Positions 8,953-18,881 of a stretch of DNA of 64,000 bases are shown here, piece after piece. Positions within the stretch are counted from its first letter, which is position 1. Every line of letters begins with the position of its first letter. Below the pieces are notes generated by a model. That model was not told where the DNA came from. It searched no databases and saw only the letters and a program-made list of their open reading frames with translations. Made by a program: the position numbers and the translations under genes. This DNA comes from Paenibacillus sp. FSL R7-0204. GTDB lineage: Bacteria; Bacillota; Bacilli; Paenibacillales; Paenibacillaceae. Where the stretch lies: NCBI RefSeq assembly GCF_038002225.1, contig NZ_JBBOCA010000001.1:2666001-2730000 (forward strand), written 5' to 3'.

Positions 8953-9603
8953 ATGAATAATCATGAAGAAGAATTACGGCGTCTAATCTGCGATATCGGC
9001 CGGAATCTGTTCAACAAGGATTTCATCGCGGCCAATGACGGCAATATCTCTGCCCGCTTGTCGGCCACGGAGGTCATTACTTCACCCACCGGAGTCAGCA
9101 AAGGCTATCTGCAGCCCCATATGCTGGTCAAAGTCAATCTGCAGGGAGAGATCCTGGATGCAGCAGAGGGCTACCGGCCGTCCACGGAAGTGAAGATGCA
9201 CCTGAAGATCTACAACGAGCTGCCGGAGATGGGCGGGGTGGTTCATGCGCATCCGCCGTATGCTACCGCTTTTGCCATCAAGGGTGAAGCTTTGGACAAA
9301 ATGATGATGCCGGAATCCGTCATTGCCATGGGGGACATTCCACTGGCGGTATACGGGACGCCTTCGACCGATGAGATCCCGGATTCGCTGACTCCCTTCC
9401 TGGGCAAGAAGACCGCTGTGCTGCTGGAGAGCCACGGTGCCCTGACCTGGGGCAAGGATGTAATGGCTGCTTATATGAACATGGAGCGGCTTGAGTATAC
9501 GGCGAAGCTGACCTTCCTGACCCGCATGATCGGGGGAGAGCGCGAGCTGCCGCCGCACCGGATTGAGGAGCTGGTGGCGCTGAGATCATTCTACGGGATG
9601 TAA
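8953..9603 (+). CDS. fucA: L-fuculose-phosphate aldolase, class II
   Basis: A 216-residue zinc aldolase of the AraD/FucA family, splitting L-fuculose 1-phosphate to dihydroxyacetone phosphate and L-lactaldehyde. Visible motifs are NDGNISAR (phosphate binding), TPTGVSKG-like SPTGVSKG, the catalytic Glu in STEVKMH and the zinc histidines in VHAHPPYATAF (~97-101), with a third His in ESHGALTWG. The ATG follows AAGGAGG. Length and gene order fit the fucose operon. Confidence 0.92.
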   Translation: MNNHEEELRRLICDIGRNLFNKDFIAANDGNISARLSATEVITSPTGVSKGYLQPHMLVKVNLQGEILDAAEGYRPSTEVKMHLKIYNELPEMGGVVHAHPPYATAFAIKGEALDKMMMPESVIAMGDIPLAVYGTPSTDEIPDSLTPFLGKKTAVLLESHGALTWGKDVMAAYMNMERLEYTAKLTFLTRMIGGERELPPHRIEELVALRSFYGM

Positions 9604-9627
9604 TGAAGCCGAGAGGAGATTAGGATT

Positions 9628-10068
9628 ATGCTCAAAAAAATACCCAAACTGCTCTCCCCCGAGCTCGTCCGCACTCTGATGGAAATGGGCCACGGGGATG
9701 AGCTGGTGCTGGCGGATGCCAATTATCCGGGGCATGCGCTGCATTCCCGGGTGCTGCGGGCAGACGGGATTGGCATTCCCCGGCTGCTTGACGCGATCCT
9801 GGAGCTGCTACCGCTGGATCATTATGCTTCGGCTCAGGCGGCCTTCATGGCCGTAGTGGAGGGGGACCCCACAGTCCCTGTGATATGGGACACATACAAG
9901 GAGATTCTCACCCGGCATGATCCTGCGGTGAAGGTGGAGTATGAAGAGCGTTTTGACTTCTATGACCGCTCCAAGCATAGCTATGCCATTCTAATTACAG
10001 GGGAAGAGGCACTCTACGGGAATATTATACTCAAAAAAGGTGTGATTTCCCCCGAGGCCGGGGAATAG
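9628..10068 (+). CDS. fucU: L-fucose mutarotase, RbsD/FucU family
   Basis: A 146-residue member of the RbsD/FucU family, which interconverts alpha and beta anomers of the sugar to supply the form used by the isomerase. Typical blocks are the start LKKIPKLLSPELVRTLMEMGHGD, LADANYPGHAL with its catalytic-type His residues, and the C-terminal YAILITGEEALYGNIILKKGV. Position as last gene of the fuc operon favours FucU over ribose RbsD. A terminator follows within 20 bases. Confidence 0.92.
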   Translation: MLKKIPKLLSPELVRTLMEMGHGDELVLADANYPGHALHSRVLRADGIGIPRLLDAILELLPLDHYASAQAAFMAVVEGDPTVPVIWDTYKEILTRHDPAVKVEYEERFDFYDRSKHSYAILITGEEALYGNIILKKGVISPEAGE

Positions 10069-10083
10069 CGGCACCAAGCAACG

Positions 10084-10113
10084 GACCGCCCGGTTAACTA
10101 TGGGCGGTCTTAT
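10084..10113 (+). terminator. Terminator of the fucose operon
   Basis: GACCGCCC (10084-10091) pairs with GGGCGGTC (10102-10109), followed by a short T-rich tail (TTATT). Confidence 0.7.
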
Positions 10114-10909
10114 TGCTATGCCCACAGCGCGCTGCTTAGTGGAGCGCTCGTTTAGAGGACACTCATTTAGAGCGAATACCCTCAAATGTTGCAAGTTATG
10201 CAACCTGGCTACCCCAAAACCTGAGCCTGCCTGAGGATTGTTGCAGGAAATGCAGGAATGTGCTGGCTAGGCTGCTTAGTTAGAGGAGGATTTCTGCTTT
10301 TTGTACAACAATTCTAGTTATGAGTGTATACGTTGGGGGAGAAGCTGCAGTTTGTGCAAGATTATTGGTGTTAGTTTGTAAGGTATAAGGGTATAAATCT
10401 ATTACTCTATTACTCTATTGCTATGTTACTCTATTGCTGATACGTACAATGTAACTGTCCCCCTTTTCATTACAGCACAAGAATGCAGCTCAAGTGCCCC
10501 ATACGTCGATGGGGGGTAGTATTTGTACTGTACAGAAATTGTAATATCCGTCTGTTGTGGATAAGGGGAGTATAAAGTTGGGGTGCAATGTGCTGGTGCT
10601 AAGGTGAGTGGACCAAATGTGTGTGAAAAACCAAACACATTAGGCAGTCACGAAGGTGCGTAAATCGGATACAGCCCCAAGGGAGCAACTCAGGAGCACA
10701 AGTGCACCTGAATGCAGCAGAAGCAGGCCAAATGAGCAAATGAAGTGCACAAATGCTCCTGAATTCGCCAAATGCCCCAAAAATGGGCGGATGGGTAAGG
10801 CAGAGTTAGTGACACAAGCTGTGTAGACCGTATAAGTCCTTACCTCATCCCTCATTCATTATCTTTCATTCATCATCTCTCATCCAACATCCATCCGCAG
10901 AGCACTCTT
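10114..10909. other. Gene-free, repeat-rich spacer
   Basis: About 800 bases with no convincing gene. The two possible minus-strand frames lack ribosome binding sites and recognisable motifs. Three spaced words TGCA-N5-TGCA occur at 10190-10202, 10242-10254 and 10346-10358. Related TGCAC/AATGC words recur near 10690-10760, and a CATTCAT-type pyrimidine tract lies at about 10853-10903. I see no mobile-element ends. Confidence 0.6.
10398..10437 (+). repeat. Five-unit 8-bp tandem repeat
   Basis: TCTATTAC, TCTATTAC, TCTATTGC, TATGTTAC and TCTATTGC follow each other without gaps. This is a short microsatellite in non-coding DNA, likely variable between strains. Confidence 0.8.
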
Positions 10910-11752
10910 TTAAACCTCGTTATACATTTTCCGCAGGAATTGCGCACTGGCCTGGAGATGTTCCTCAGGAGTGCTCTCCAGCAGGCCCTGGATATGCTGG
11001 CGCTTATATTTCATGTAGCGGAGCAGCGGGGCGAAGTTGAGCATGCCTTGTCCGGCAAGAACGATGTCGATGGCGCCGTTCTTAACTGTGAAATCCTTCA
11101 GATGCAGAACTGCGATCCGGTCTCCGAGGAGCTCCAGCGCTTCTGCCACAATCTGCTCCTGCTGAAGGTAATTCTCCGGGGTCATCAGATTCGCGGCATC
11201 CAGTATAATTTGCAGGTTATTGGACGCCACGGTATCCAGCAGACGCCGGGCTAACGGGGCCGTGTAGAGCGGGTGGTTAACTCCTGCCTCGATGCCTACA
11301 GTTACTCCGAAGCGTTCGGCCTCAGCAACCATGGCACTAACGGAGTCAACCACTTGTTCAAAAGCCTCCTCCGTGAAATTATCTGGTGTATACCCCTGAC
11401 CCACACTGCCGGTCTCTGTTCCTACCAGACTCGCGCCGAAGTCACGGGCCAGCCGCAGATGTGTATTGAAGTCGCTCAGCGCCTGCGCGCGTTTGGCAGG
11501 GTCAGCATCAATAATGTTTACATAACAGCCAAGGACAGCAATCTTGATACCGGCTTGTCTGAAGGCATCGCCATAATAGGCGGCAGTCCCCGGACTTAGT
11601 GCGCCAAGCTCGGCCACACTCTCCGGAAAAGACTTATGCAGTGCCAATTGAATTGCCGGGAAGCCATGCTCCTTCAGCTTATCTATTAATTGCGGCAGCG
11701 GACACCGCTTGAAGTCATGGGCACGGACGCCCAGGTGAAACGGAACGGTCAT
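10910..11752 (-). CDS. Sugar phosphate isomerase/epimerase (TIM barrel)
   Basis: A 280-residue xylose-isomerase-like TIM-barrel protein. Typical strands are FHLGVRAHDF, FPAIQLALHK, IKIAVLGCYVNIID, VGTETG, VGIEAGVNHPLY (metal-ligand Glu), QIILDAANLM and VLHLKDF (metal His and Asp), with a C-terminal Glu in GLLESTPEEH. It is last in the galacturonate operon, suggesting a role with a pectin-derived sugar, but the substrate is not evident. ATG 11752 was chosen: AAAGGAGC lies nine bases upstream, and the 26 extra residues of the longer frame look non-coding. Confidence 0.82.
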   Translation of the reverse strand: MTVPFHLGVRAHDFKRCPLPQLIDKLKEHGFPAIQLALHKSFPESVAELGALSPGTAAYYGDAFRQAGIKIAVLGCYVNIIDADPAKRAQALSDFNTHLRLARDFGASLVGTETGSVGQGYTPDNFTEEAFEQVVDSVSAMVAEAERFGVTVGIEAGVNHPLYTAPLARRLLDTVASNNLQIILDAANLMTPENYLQQEQIVAEALELLGDRIAVLHLKDFTVKNGAIDIVLAGQGMLNFAPLLRYMKYKRQHIQGLLESTPEEHLQASAQFLRKMYNEV

Positions 11753-11875
11753 AGAGATAAGCTCCTTTGTGTTCACAGATAAATGCAGTGATGTCAAGCA
11801 AAAAAGCCGCCCGTGCCCGCAAAGGAGCACAAGCGGCCAGGCTTATAGGCCAGGGCAGTCTGAAGCGTGCAACCC

Positions 11876-12036
11876 TTGGCTGCATCCCCCGCCTATATCT
11901 GCAGATACGGGTGCAGCAGCTTCAGCGCCGCAGACTATGCGAGCGCTTCGGCTACTTTGGCTGCATCCCCCAGCTACATCCGCAGATACGGGTGCAGCAG
12001 GCTCAGCTCCGCACACTGTGCGAGCGCTTCGGCTAC
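11876..12036. repeat. Tandem 81-bp duplication of an SGNH gene 3' end
   Basis: Bases 11876-11956 and 11957-12036 are near-identical copies offset by exactly 81 bases (27 codons). The right copy contains the final codons and stop of the SGNH hydrolase. The left copy is its downstream duplicate, differing at around ten positions and carrying an internal stop in the same frame. It decodes as a decayed VAEALA-stop then LLHPYLQ-type tail. Confidence 0.85.
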
Positions 12037-12660
12037 CAGTGCTGCGATCTGCTGCGCCCCGGATCTGGAGAAATGAGTGTCATCCGTAATGCCGTCCGGG
12101 TAGTTGGGGCGTGCACCCGGCGGCAGATGCATGAATAGCTCAGCCGATGCTTCGGCTCCCAGTCTGCGGTAGAGCTGCTGGGAGGCGGCAAAAACATCGA
12201 GCAGAGACGTTCCGGTCTCCCCGGCAACTTCTCGCATGACCTGCGGATAGAGTCCGACGGCCTGTGGATCAGGTTCACCATCCGGGGTGAACCGGCGGCG
12301 GCTGACCGAGGTCAGCAGCAGAGGCGTGCAGTCCCGGCTGCGGGCGGAATCGATGAATACCTTGAGATTGTCGCGGTAATCGGTATGCGGCTCCGTGTAA
12401 CGGAGAGGGTCCTCCAGCTTCTGGTCATTATGGCCGAACTGAATCAGGAGGAAGTCTCCGGGGAGGAAGTCCCGCTCCATGTCTGCCAGCCTGCCCTCAG
12501 CCAGGAAGGAGCGTGTGCTCCGTCCGTTGATGGCCCGGTTCTCAATCCGCACCTTCCGGCTGACATACTGCTGCAGGTATTCGCCCCATCCGGCCATCGG
12601 CCATTCCCCGCCGCCCTTTTGGGCGGCGGTAGAGTCTCCGGCGATATAGATTGTCGGCAT
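11974..12660 (-). CDS. SGNH/GDSL hydrolase, rhamnogalacturonan acetylesterase-like
   Basis: A 228-residue serine esterase. Motifs: block I IAGDSTAA (Ser nucleophile), the Gly of NRAINGRSTRSF, block III GHNDQ and block V DDTHFS with catalytic Asp and His. This is the arrangement of rhamnogalacturonan acetylesterases (RhgT/YesY type), which deacetylate pectin backbone. There is no signal peptide, so it acts on imported oligosaccharides. ATG 12660 is preferred because GGAGGA abuts the ATG at 12669 but lies nine bases from 12660. The gene sits between uxaC and the isomerase; its 3' end is the duplicated segment. Confidence 0.88.
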   Translation of the reverse strand: MPTIYIAGDSTAAQKGGGEWPMAGWGEYLQQYVSRKVRIENRAINGRSTRSFLAEGRLADMERDFLPGDFLLIQFGHNDQKLEDPLRYTEPHTDYRDNLKVFIDSARSRDCTPLLLTSVSRRRFTPDGEPDPQAVGLYPQVMREVAGETGTSLLDVFAASQQLYRRLGAEASAELFMHLPPGARPNYPDGITDDTHFSRSGAQQIAALVAEALAQCAELSLLHPYLRM

Positions 12661-12677
12661 CTTCAGCATTCCTCCAT

Positions 12678-14099
<1,422 letters not shown>

Positions 14100-14135
14100 G
14101 AATAGGATCTCCCTTTGAATGGATTGGAATAAGTT

Positions 14136-15623
14136 CTACAAGGTAACGCCTGTTTTGAAAATAGCCAGCTCACGCACTTCATTCTGCTCATTCCGTGTTT
14201 TTTGGCCGCTGGCAACATCAATGATATATGTGATGAATTCCTCCAGCACATCGGCCATCGGCGTTTCCAGCAGGGGACCTGCGTTGAAGTCCATCCAGTG
14301 GCCTTTTTTGGCAAAAAGGTCGTTGTTCGTTGCTACCTTAACCGTAGGCACAAAGCTGCCGAACGGCGTGCCGCGGCCGGTTGTGAACAGCACGAGCTGA
14401 CAATCCGAAGCGGCAAGCGCGGAGGCAGCGACCAGATCATTGCCGGGAGCCTGCAAGAGGCTCAGTCCTTTTTTGCGCAGCTTCACGCCATACTGCAATA
14501 CATCCACGACTGGCGACGATCCGGCCTTCTGGGTGCAGCCGAGCGATTTGTCCTCCAGCGTACTGATGCCGCCGGCCTTGTTGCCCGGAGACGGATTCTC
14601 ATAGACAGGCTCGCCGTAAGAGAGGAAATACTGCTTGAAGTTATTGATCAGCGAGACGATATCATCATAGACCTCCTTACTCTCCGCACGGGCCATCAGC
14701 ACCTTCTCCGCACCGAACATTTCCGGCACCTCTGTCAGTACCGAGGTTCCGCCCTGGGAGATAATGAAGTCGGAGAATGCGCCCAGCAGCGGGTTGGCCG
14801 TGATGCCGGAGAACCCGTCAGAGCCGCCGCATTTCAGCCCGATGTTCAGCTCGCTGAGCGGAACCGGCTCACGAACGTCGTTCGCAGCGGCTTCATACAG
14901 CTCCTCCAGCAGCACAAGACCGGCTTCCAGCTCATTGCCTACTTCCTGGGCTACCAGGAATTTAACCCGGGATTCGTCATAGTCACCCAGCATGCTGCGG
15001 AACTCGGAGACGATATTGTTCTCGCAGCCAAGGCCAAAGACGAGTACACCCCCTGCATTGGGGTGATTAACGGCATCGAGCAGAATGCTGCGGGTCATAC
15101 GGTGGTCATCGCCCAGCTGGGAGCAGCCGTAAGGGTGCTTCAGCACGGTCAGGTTGTCGAATCCGCCAAGATCGGGATGCTCAGCCTTGAACTCCTGAAG
15201 CATCTGCTCGGCCACGCCGTTCACACAGCCCACAGTCGGAATAATGAACAGATCATTACGGATGCCCACCTTGCCGTTACTCCGCCGGTACCCCTGGAAG
15301 GTCAGATCACGGCGCGGATAGATTACCGGATGGACATCAGGCACATATTCGTATTCTTCCTCGCCGGACAGATTGGTTTTGATGTTATGCGTATGAATCC
15401 AGTCGCCTGCCGCAATCGGAGCTGTGGCATGGCCAATCGGGGAACCGTATTTGGTAATGATGTCTTCGCTGCTGAAATCGGTCAGGGCAATCTTATGACC
15501 CTGCGGAATCTCCTGGGCAGCCTGAAGCGTCAGTCCGTCTATCGTCAGTTCTTCTCCGGCAGCAATCGGCCGCAAGGCTACAGCTACCGTATCTCTCGGG
15601 TTCATTTTCATTAAGTTCTTCAT
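14136..15623 (-). CDS. uxaA: Altronate dehydratase
   Basis: A 495-residue UxaA-family enzyme dehydrating D-altronate to 2-keto-3-deoxygluconate. The N-terminal SAF domain (VAVALRPIAAGEEL, HKIALTDF) is followed by the large catalytic domain with GYRRSNGKVGIRND, HPYGCSQLGDD, GLGCENN, LKCGGSDGFSGITANP and TTGRGTPFGS. Conserved cysteines are consistent with iron use. ATG 15623 was chosen because AGGAGGG precedes it directly; the longer frame adds 17 residues with no ribosome site. It is followed by uxaC in the same operon. Confidence 0.95.
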   Translation of the reverse strand: MKNLMKMNPRDTVAVALRPIAAGEELTIDGLTLQAAQEIPQGHKIALTDFSSEDIITKYGSPIGHATAPIAAGDWIHTHNIKTNLSGEEEYEYVPDVHPVIYPRRDLTFQGYRRSNGKVGIRNDLFIIPTVGCVNGVAEQMLQEFKAEHPDLGGFDNLTVLKHPYGCSQLGDDHRMTRSILLDAVNHPNAGGVLVFGLGCENNIVSEFRSMLGDYDESRVKFLVAQEVGNELEAGLVLLEELYEAAANDVREPVPLSELNIGLKCGGSDGFSGITANPLLGAFSDFIISQGGTSVLTEVPEMFGAEKVLMARAESKEVYDDIVSLINNFKQYFLSYGEPVYENPSPGNKAGGISTLEDKSLGCTQKAGSSPVVDVLQYGVKLRKKGLSLLQAPGNDLVAASALAASDCQLVLFTTGRGTPFGSFVPTVKVATNNDLFAKKGHWMDFNAGPLLETPMADVLEEFITYIIDVASGQKTRNEQNEVRELAIFKTGVTL

Positions 15624-15688
15624 GTTGGCCCTCCTAAAAAGTTTGTGAGTCTGGACTTCCCTGAGCTTTTTCATACAAACGACCGGGT

Positions 15689-17110
15689 TCAGCCGACGAG
15701 TTCCTGCAATGCCGCGCGGGAATCTTCACGCTCCAGCTGCTGCAAGTGGGCGGCAACCGTATCAGCCAATCCCGGCAGCTGGGTCAGATCCTGTCCCCAC
15801 AGGCTGGTGTCGGCAAGAATAGTGTTCACGAAGCTGGCCGGCTGGCTCCAGGCCTGATCGAACACTGCCAGTACCTCTGCGCCGTCCTGCCGGGGAATAC
15901 GGTCGCCGCGGTAGCTGAGCAGCAGGGCGGCGAAGGCGAGAGTCATCCGTTCCGGAAGCTTGCCGCGTTCCTGCTGGTAGCGAAGCAGGACCGGGAGGAG
16001 GCGGGCCTTGAATTTGGAAATGCTGTTGAGCGAGATGGAGGTCAGCTCATGGCGGATGAACGGATTGCGGAAGCGCTCCTGCACGGCATCGGCGTAGGAC
16101 AATAGCTGCTCAGCAGGCAGATCCAGCATCGGGATCAGTTCCTCTTCGATCAACTGCTTCACGAAGCGGGAGAAGGTACCGTCGTTCATGACGTCTTCAA
16201 CCGTCTCAAGACCGGCGAGCAGGCCCAGAGGGACCATAGCGGTATGAGGTCCGTTCAGCAGATGAACCTTGCGTTCGCGGTAAGGGGTCATATCCGGTGT
16301 CACTACGACATTCAGTCCGGCCTTAGCCAGCGGCAGGCGCTCTGCCAGAGACTCCGGCCCTTCAATAACCCAGAAGAGGAAAGGTTCTGCGGTTACCATT
16401 ACGTTATCGAGATAGCCCAGCTCAGCTTCGAGGGCAGCAGCCTGGTCACGCGGATAACCAGGAACAATCCGGTCTACCAAACTGCAGCAGAAGGTGTTCT
16501 CGGACTTCAGCCATTGCAGGAATTCTGCGCCAAGGTTCCAGTCAGCCGCATAACGTTCTACGATCTCCTGCAATTTCTCGCCGTTACGGTCAATCAGCTC
16601 GCAAGGGATAATGACGAAGCCTTTCTTGCCAAGCTCGAAGCGGCGGTGAAGCAGCGCAGTCAGCTTGCCCGGGAAGCTCTTAGGGGGAGCATCGTCTGCG
16701 CGGTCGCCTGGAAGATAGGCAATACCGGCTTCGGTAGTATTGGAGGTAATGAACTCCAGATCATCATTCTCGGCGAGCGCGAGATAAGCTTCATAATCCA
16801 TATATGGGTTAATCACCCGGCTGACCGAGCTGATAATTTCGCGGGAATTGACGGTCTCGTTGTCCATAATGCCGTTAAGCAGCACAGTGTACAGGTTGTC
16901 TTGAGCGGTCATCAGTTCAGCTACTCCTCCGGGTCCCTGCGCAATAGGCTGGATGAGGACGGCACTGCCGTTGAACAGATCCTGATTGTTCATTTGCTGC
17001 AGCTGCCAGTCTACGAACGCACGCATGAAGTTGCCTTCGCCGAACTGGATCATCCGTTCAGGATGGAGGGTTAGCCCCGGGTGAGTGCTTCTGGATAAAC
17101 GGTTTGTCAT
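15689..17110 (-). CDS. uxaB: Tagaturonate reductase (altronate oxidoreductase)
   Basis: A 473-residue member of the mannitol dehydrogenase-like family that reduces D-tagaturonate to D-altronate with NADH. Visible landmarks are the N-terminal nucleotide-binding FGEGNFMRAFVDWQ, DNLYTVLLNG, CELIDRNGEKL, VDRIVPGYP, HLLNGPHTAM and the C-terminal helical domain. ATG 17110 lies eleven bases after AAGGAG. It is the first structural gene after the regulator, and a copy of the shared operator word (17145-17162) lies 35 bases upstream. Confidence 0.93.
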   Translation of the reverse strand: MTNRLSRSTHPGLTLHPERMIQFGEGNFMRAFVDWQLQQMNNQDLFNGSAVLIQPIAQGPGGVAELMTAQDNLYTVLLNGIMDNETVNSREIISSVSRVINPYMDYEAYLALAENDDLEFITSNTTEAGIAYLPGDRADDAPPKSFPGKLTALLHRRFELGKKGFVIIPCELIDRNGEKLQEIVERYAADWNLGAEFLQWLKSENTFCCSLVDRIVPGYPRDQAAALEAELGYLDNVMVTAEPFLFWVIEGPESLAERLPLAKAGLNVVVTPDMTPYRERKVHLLNGPHTAMVPLGLLAGLETVEDVMNDGTFSRFVKQLIEEELIPMLDLPAEQLLSYADAVQERFRNPFIRHELTSISLNSISKFKARLLPVLLRYQQERGKLPERMTLAFAALLLSYRGDRIPRQDGAEVLAVFDQAWSQPASFVNTILADTSLWGQDLTQLPGLADTVAAHLQQLEREDSRAALQELVG

Positions 17111-17144
17111 AGTGTCATGATCTCCTTTAGAATACAGTGATAAA

Positions 17145-17162
17145 TTGCACACGTTAACATTT
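17145..17162. promoter_or_regulatory. Operator upstream of uxaB, matching the one before the LacI gene
   Basis: The word TGCACACGTTAAYATTTT starts at 17146 and recurs at 18322-18339. It carries the central ACGT/CG typical of LacI-family sites, so both copies are probably bound by the LacI protein encoded between them. Confidence 0.6.
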
Positions 17163-17246
17163 TATTTTAAGCAAGATACGGAATTCCTTCACTTCTCCAG
17201 GAAGGCTCCGTATCTGCAGAAAATAGCGGCTGGGGTTCTGGCAGAG

Positions 17247-18242
17247 TTATTCTGCGGCTACCGTATCCCGTACAACCAGCGAAGTCTTGACGAACAGCTG
17301 CTGCGGCGGGGTCTCCGGCTGCTGAAGCAGCTGGATCAGCATAGTGATGCCCAGCTCACTGATCTCGGCGATCGGCTTGCGGACGGTGGTCAGGGCGGGA
17401 TTCGTATAGCGGGCGAACATCATATCATCGAAGCCGATCAGTGAGATCTGCTCCGGCACCCGGACTTTGTGCGCATAGCAGGCATTCATGGCGCCAATCG
17501 CCATATCATCATTGGAGCAGAACACAGCCGTAGGCCGGTCCTCCAGGCTAAGCAGCTTGCTCATCGCGGCATATCCGCTCTCAATGCTATAATCTCCTGA
17601 GGCAAAATAATCGGGATTTAGCGGAAGCCGGCCTGCAATCAGACTGTCCAGGAAGCCCTGCTTACGTTCGCTTGAGGACTTGAAGCCGGGCTTGCCTTCA
17701 ATAATAGCCAGCTTGTGGTGACCCTGCTTCACAGCATAATCAATCGCTTCCTTCACGCCTTCGCGGTCATTGGCCACTACGTTCATGATGCCCGGGTCCT
17801 CCAGCTGGCGGTTTAGCACCACTAGCGGAATGCCCATCTTCTTCACATGATAGATGAAGGTATTGTCTTCATCGCTCTGGCTCATGACCAGAATGCCGTC
17901 GAAGCGCTGGGGCTGAATATTGCTGAAATGCTGCACACCGTCGATCCCGTTCACCGTCAGATTATAGTTCTCATCTAGGCTATGCGTGATGCCTTTGATG
18001 GCATCCACCAGGAAGCTTGCGGAAGTCCCCTGCTCAATACTGGAGAAGAACAGGCCGATGATGAACGATTTCTTGGTGACCAGACTCTTGGCGCTGTAAT
18101 TCGGCACATAATTCATTTCGGCGGCGATCCGTTCAATCTTATCCCGGGTGGCCTTCTTGATCAGCGGATTGCCGTTCAGCGCCCTGGATACGGTAGTATG
18201 GGACACACCGGCAACACGGGCAATATCTTTGATGGTAATCAT
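17247..18242 (-). CDS. LacI-family regulator of galacturonate genes (ExuR-like)
   Basis: A 331-residue LacI/GalR protein. The helix-turn-helix and hinge (TIKDIARVAGVSHTTVSRALNG ... NYVPNYSAKSL, described in two pieces) occupy residues 2-55. The periplasmic-binding-like domain has IIGLFFSS, GILVMS, PLVVLNRQ, AVFCSNDDMAIGAM and LIGFDDMMFARY. It heads a minus-strand set of galacturonate genes and shares an operator word with uxaB, so it probably represses both itself and the operon, with galacturonate or tagaturonate as inducer (inference). Confidence 0.9.
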   Translation of the reverse strand: MITIKDIARVAGVSHTTVSRALNGNPLIKKATRDKIERIAAEMNYVPNYSAKSLVTKKSFIIGLFFSSIEQGTSASFLVDAIKGITHSLDENYNLTVNGIDGVQHFSNIQPQRFDGILVMSQSDEDNTFIYHVKKMGIPLVVLNRQLEDPGIMNVVANDREGVKEAIDYAVKQGHHKLAIIEGKPGFKSSSERKQGFLDSLIAGRLPLNPDYFASGDYSIESGYAAMSKLLSLEDRPTAVFCSNDDMAIGAMNACYAHKVRVPEQISLIGFDDMMFARYTNPALTTVRKPIAEISELGITMLIQLLQQPETPPQQLFVKTSLVVRDTVAAE

Positions 18243-18267
18243 AGGTTCTCTCCGGGTACATGGAATT

Positions 18268-18281
18268 GTTAACGATTTCAG
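18268..18281. promoter_or_regulatory. cre-like / second operator at the LacI gene start site
   Basis: TGTTAACGATTTCA has the TG...CG...CA frame of CcpA and LacI-family sites. It lies just downstream of the -10 of the regulator gene. Confidence 0.35.
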
Positions 18282-18308
18282 TTTAGTTCTCCAGCAGCGT
18301 CAAGTCAA
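18280..18308 (-). promoter_or_regulatory. Sigma-A promoter of the LacI regulator gene
   Basis: On the minus strand TTGACT (18308-18303) and TAAACT (18285-18280) are 17 bases apart, 38 bases ahead of the ATG. Confidence 0.6.
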
Positions 18309-18321
18309 TAGTTTATTGGAA

Positions 18322-18339
18322 TGCACACGTTAATATTTT
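18322..18339. promoter_or_regulatory. Operator upstream of the LacI gene
   Basis: Second copy of TGCACACGTTAAYATTTT, here upstream of the -35 box. It differs from the 17145 copy at a single pyrimidine. Confidence 0.6.
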
Positions 18340-18354
18340 GTGAAAATTGAACGC

Positions 18355-18386
18355 AAAAACAGACCCGGATCAGGGTCCAGGGTCTG
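18355..18386 (-). terminator. Terminator of the small minus-strand gene
   Basis: On the minus strand CAGACCC and GGGTCTG form a stem followed by TTTTTG. It lies 70 bases after the 18458-18676 frame. Confidence 0.75.
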
Positions 18387-18457
18387 CGTTTGAAGAGGGG
18401 AGGTAGGATGACAGGCGAGCGCTGTTTCTCCTTTGATGAAGAGACCCCGAAGCCTTC

Positions 18458-18676
18458 TCAGGCATGGTTGTGCTGGAATTTCGTAATATCGCGGGCATAA
18501 TGCGAGGTGGTGCCGTCGAATCTTTTCAGCCGGACGTACTCATCAGAGAATTTCTCAACGACTCCGCTGCCTACCTGGGAGTACATTCCGTCAGGGTCAA
18601 GCTGGAGGGCGGATACGAAGGTCTGTGACAGTGCGGCTACGAAAAAATCAATGTTTTTAACAAGTGTCTGTGGCAA
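18458..18676 (-). CDS. Small hypothetical protein, 72 aa
   Basis: A TTG-initiated 72-residue frame with AAAGGA about 12 bases upstream and a convincing terminator downstream, which argues for a real transcription unit. The N-terminal third is helical (LVKNIDFFVAALSQTFVSALQ). The rest alternates in a beta-barrel-like pattern (GSGVVEKFSDEYVRLKRFDGT) reminiscent of small SH3/Sm-like folds. I do not recognise the family and assign no function. Confidence 0.6.
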   Translation of the reverse strand: MPQTLVKNIDFFVAALSQTFVSALQLDPDGMYSQVGSGVVEKFSDEYVRLKRFDGTTSHYARDITKFQHNHA

Positions 18677-18801
18677 AAAGTCCCAGTCCTTTCATCGAAA
18701 TATATTTCATTGTCAGCGGGAAAAAACTTAAATCTTATTGTACGACAGGCTGCCGGTTTTGAACATAGGCTATACTTTGTGTATATATATCCAGCCGAAA
18801 G

Positions 18802-18830
18802 TTGACACAGGGATGTCCGGTTCGTATGGT
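18802..18830 (+). promoter_or_regulatory. Sigma-A promoter of the AlkC-like gene
   Basis: TTGACA (18802-18807) and TATGGT (18825-18830) have 17-base spacing; the ATG is 52 bases further. Confidence 0.75.
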
Positions 18831-18881
18831 ATGCTCTCATCATAAGAGAATCCAATTACATCAGCAGGAGGAATTCAAAGA

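Noticed and set aside
10426..10855. Two minus-strand reading frames of ~70 codons in the gene-free spacer
   Set aside because: No ribosome binding sites, no recognisable motifs, and low-complexity composition. They are more likely chance frames in repeat-rich DNA.
14202..15614. Long plus-strand frame opposite uxaA (470 codons)
   Set aside because: Antisense shadow caused by the GC bias of uxaA. No start signal or family motif.
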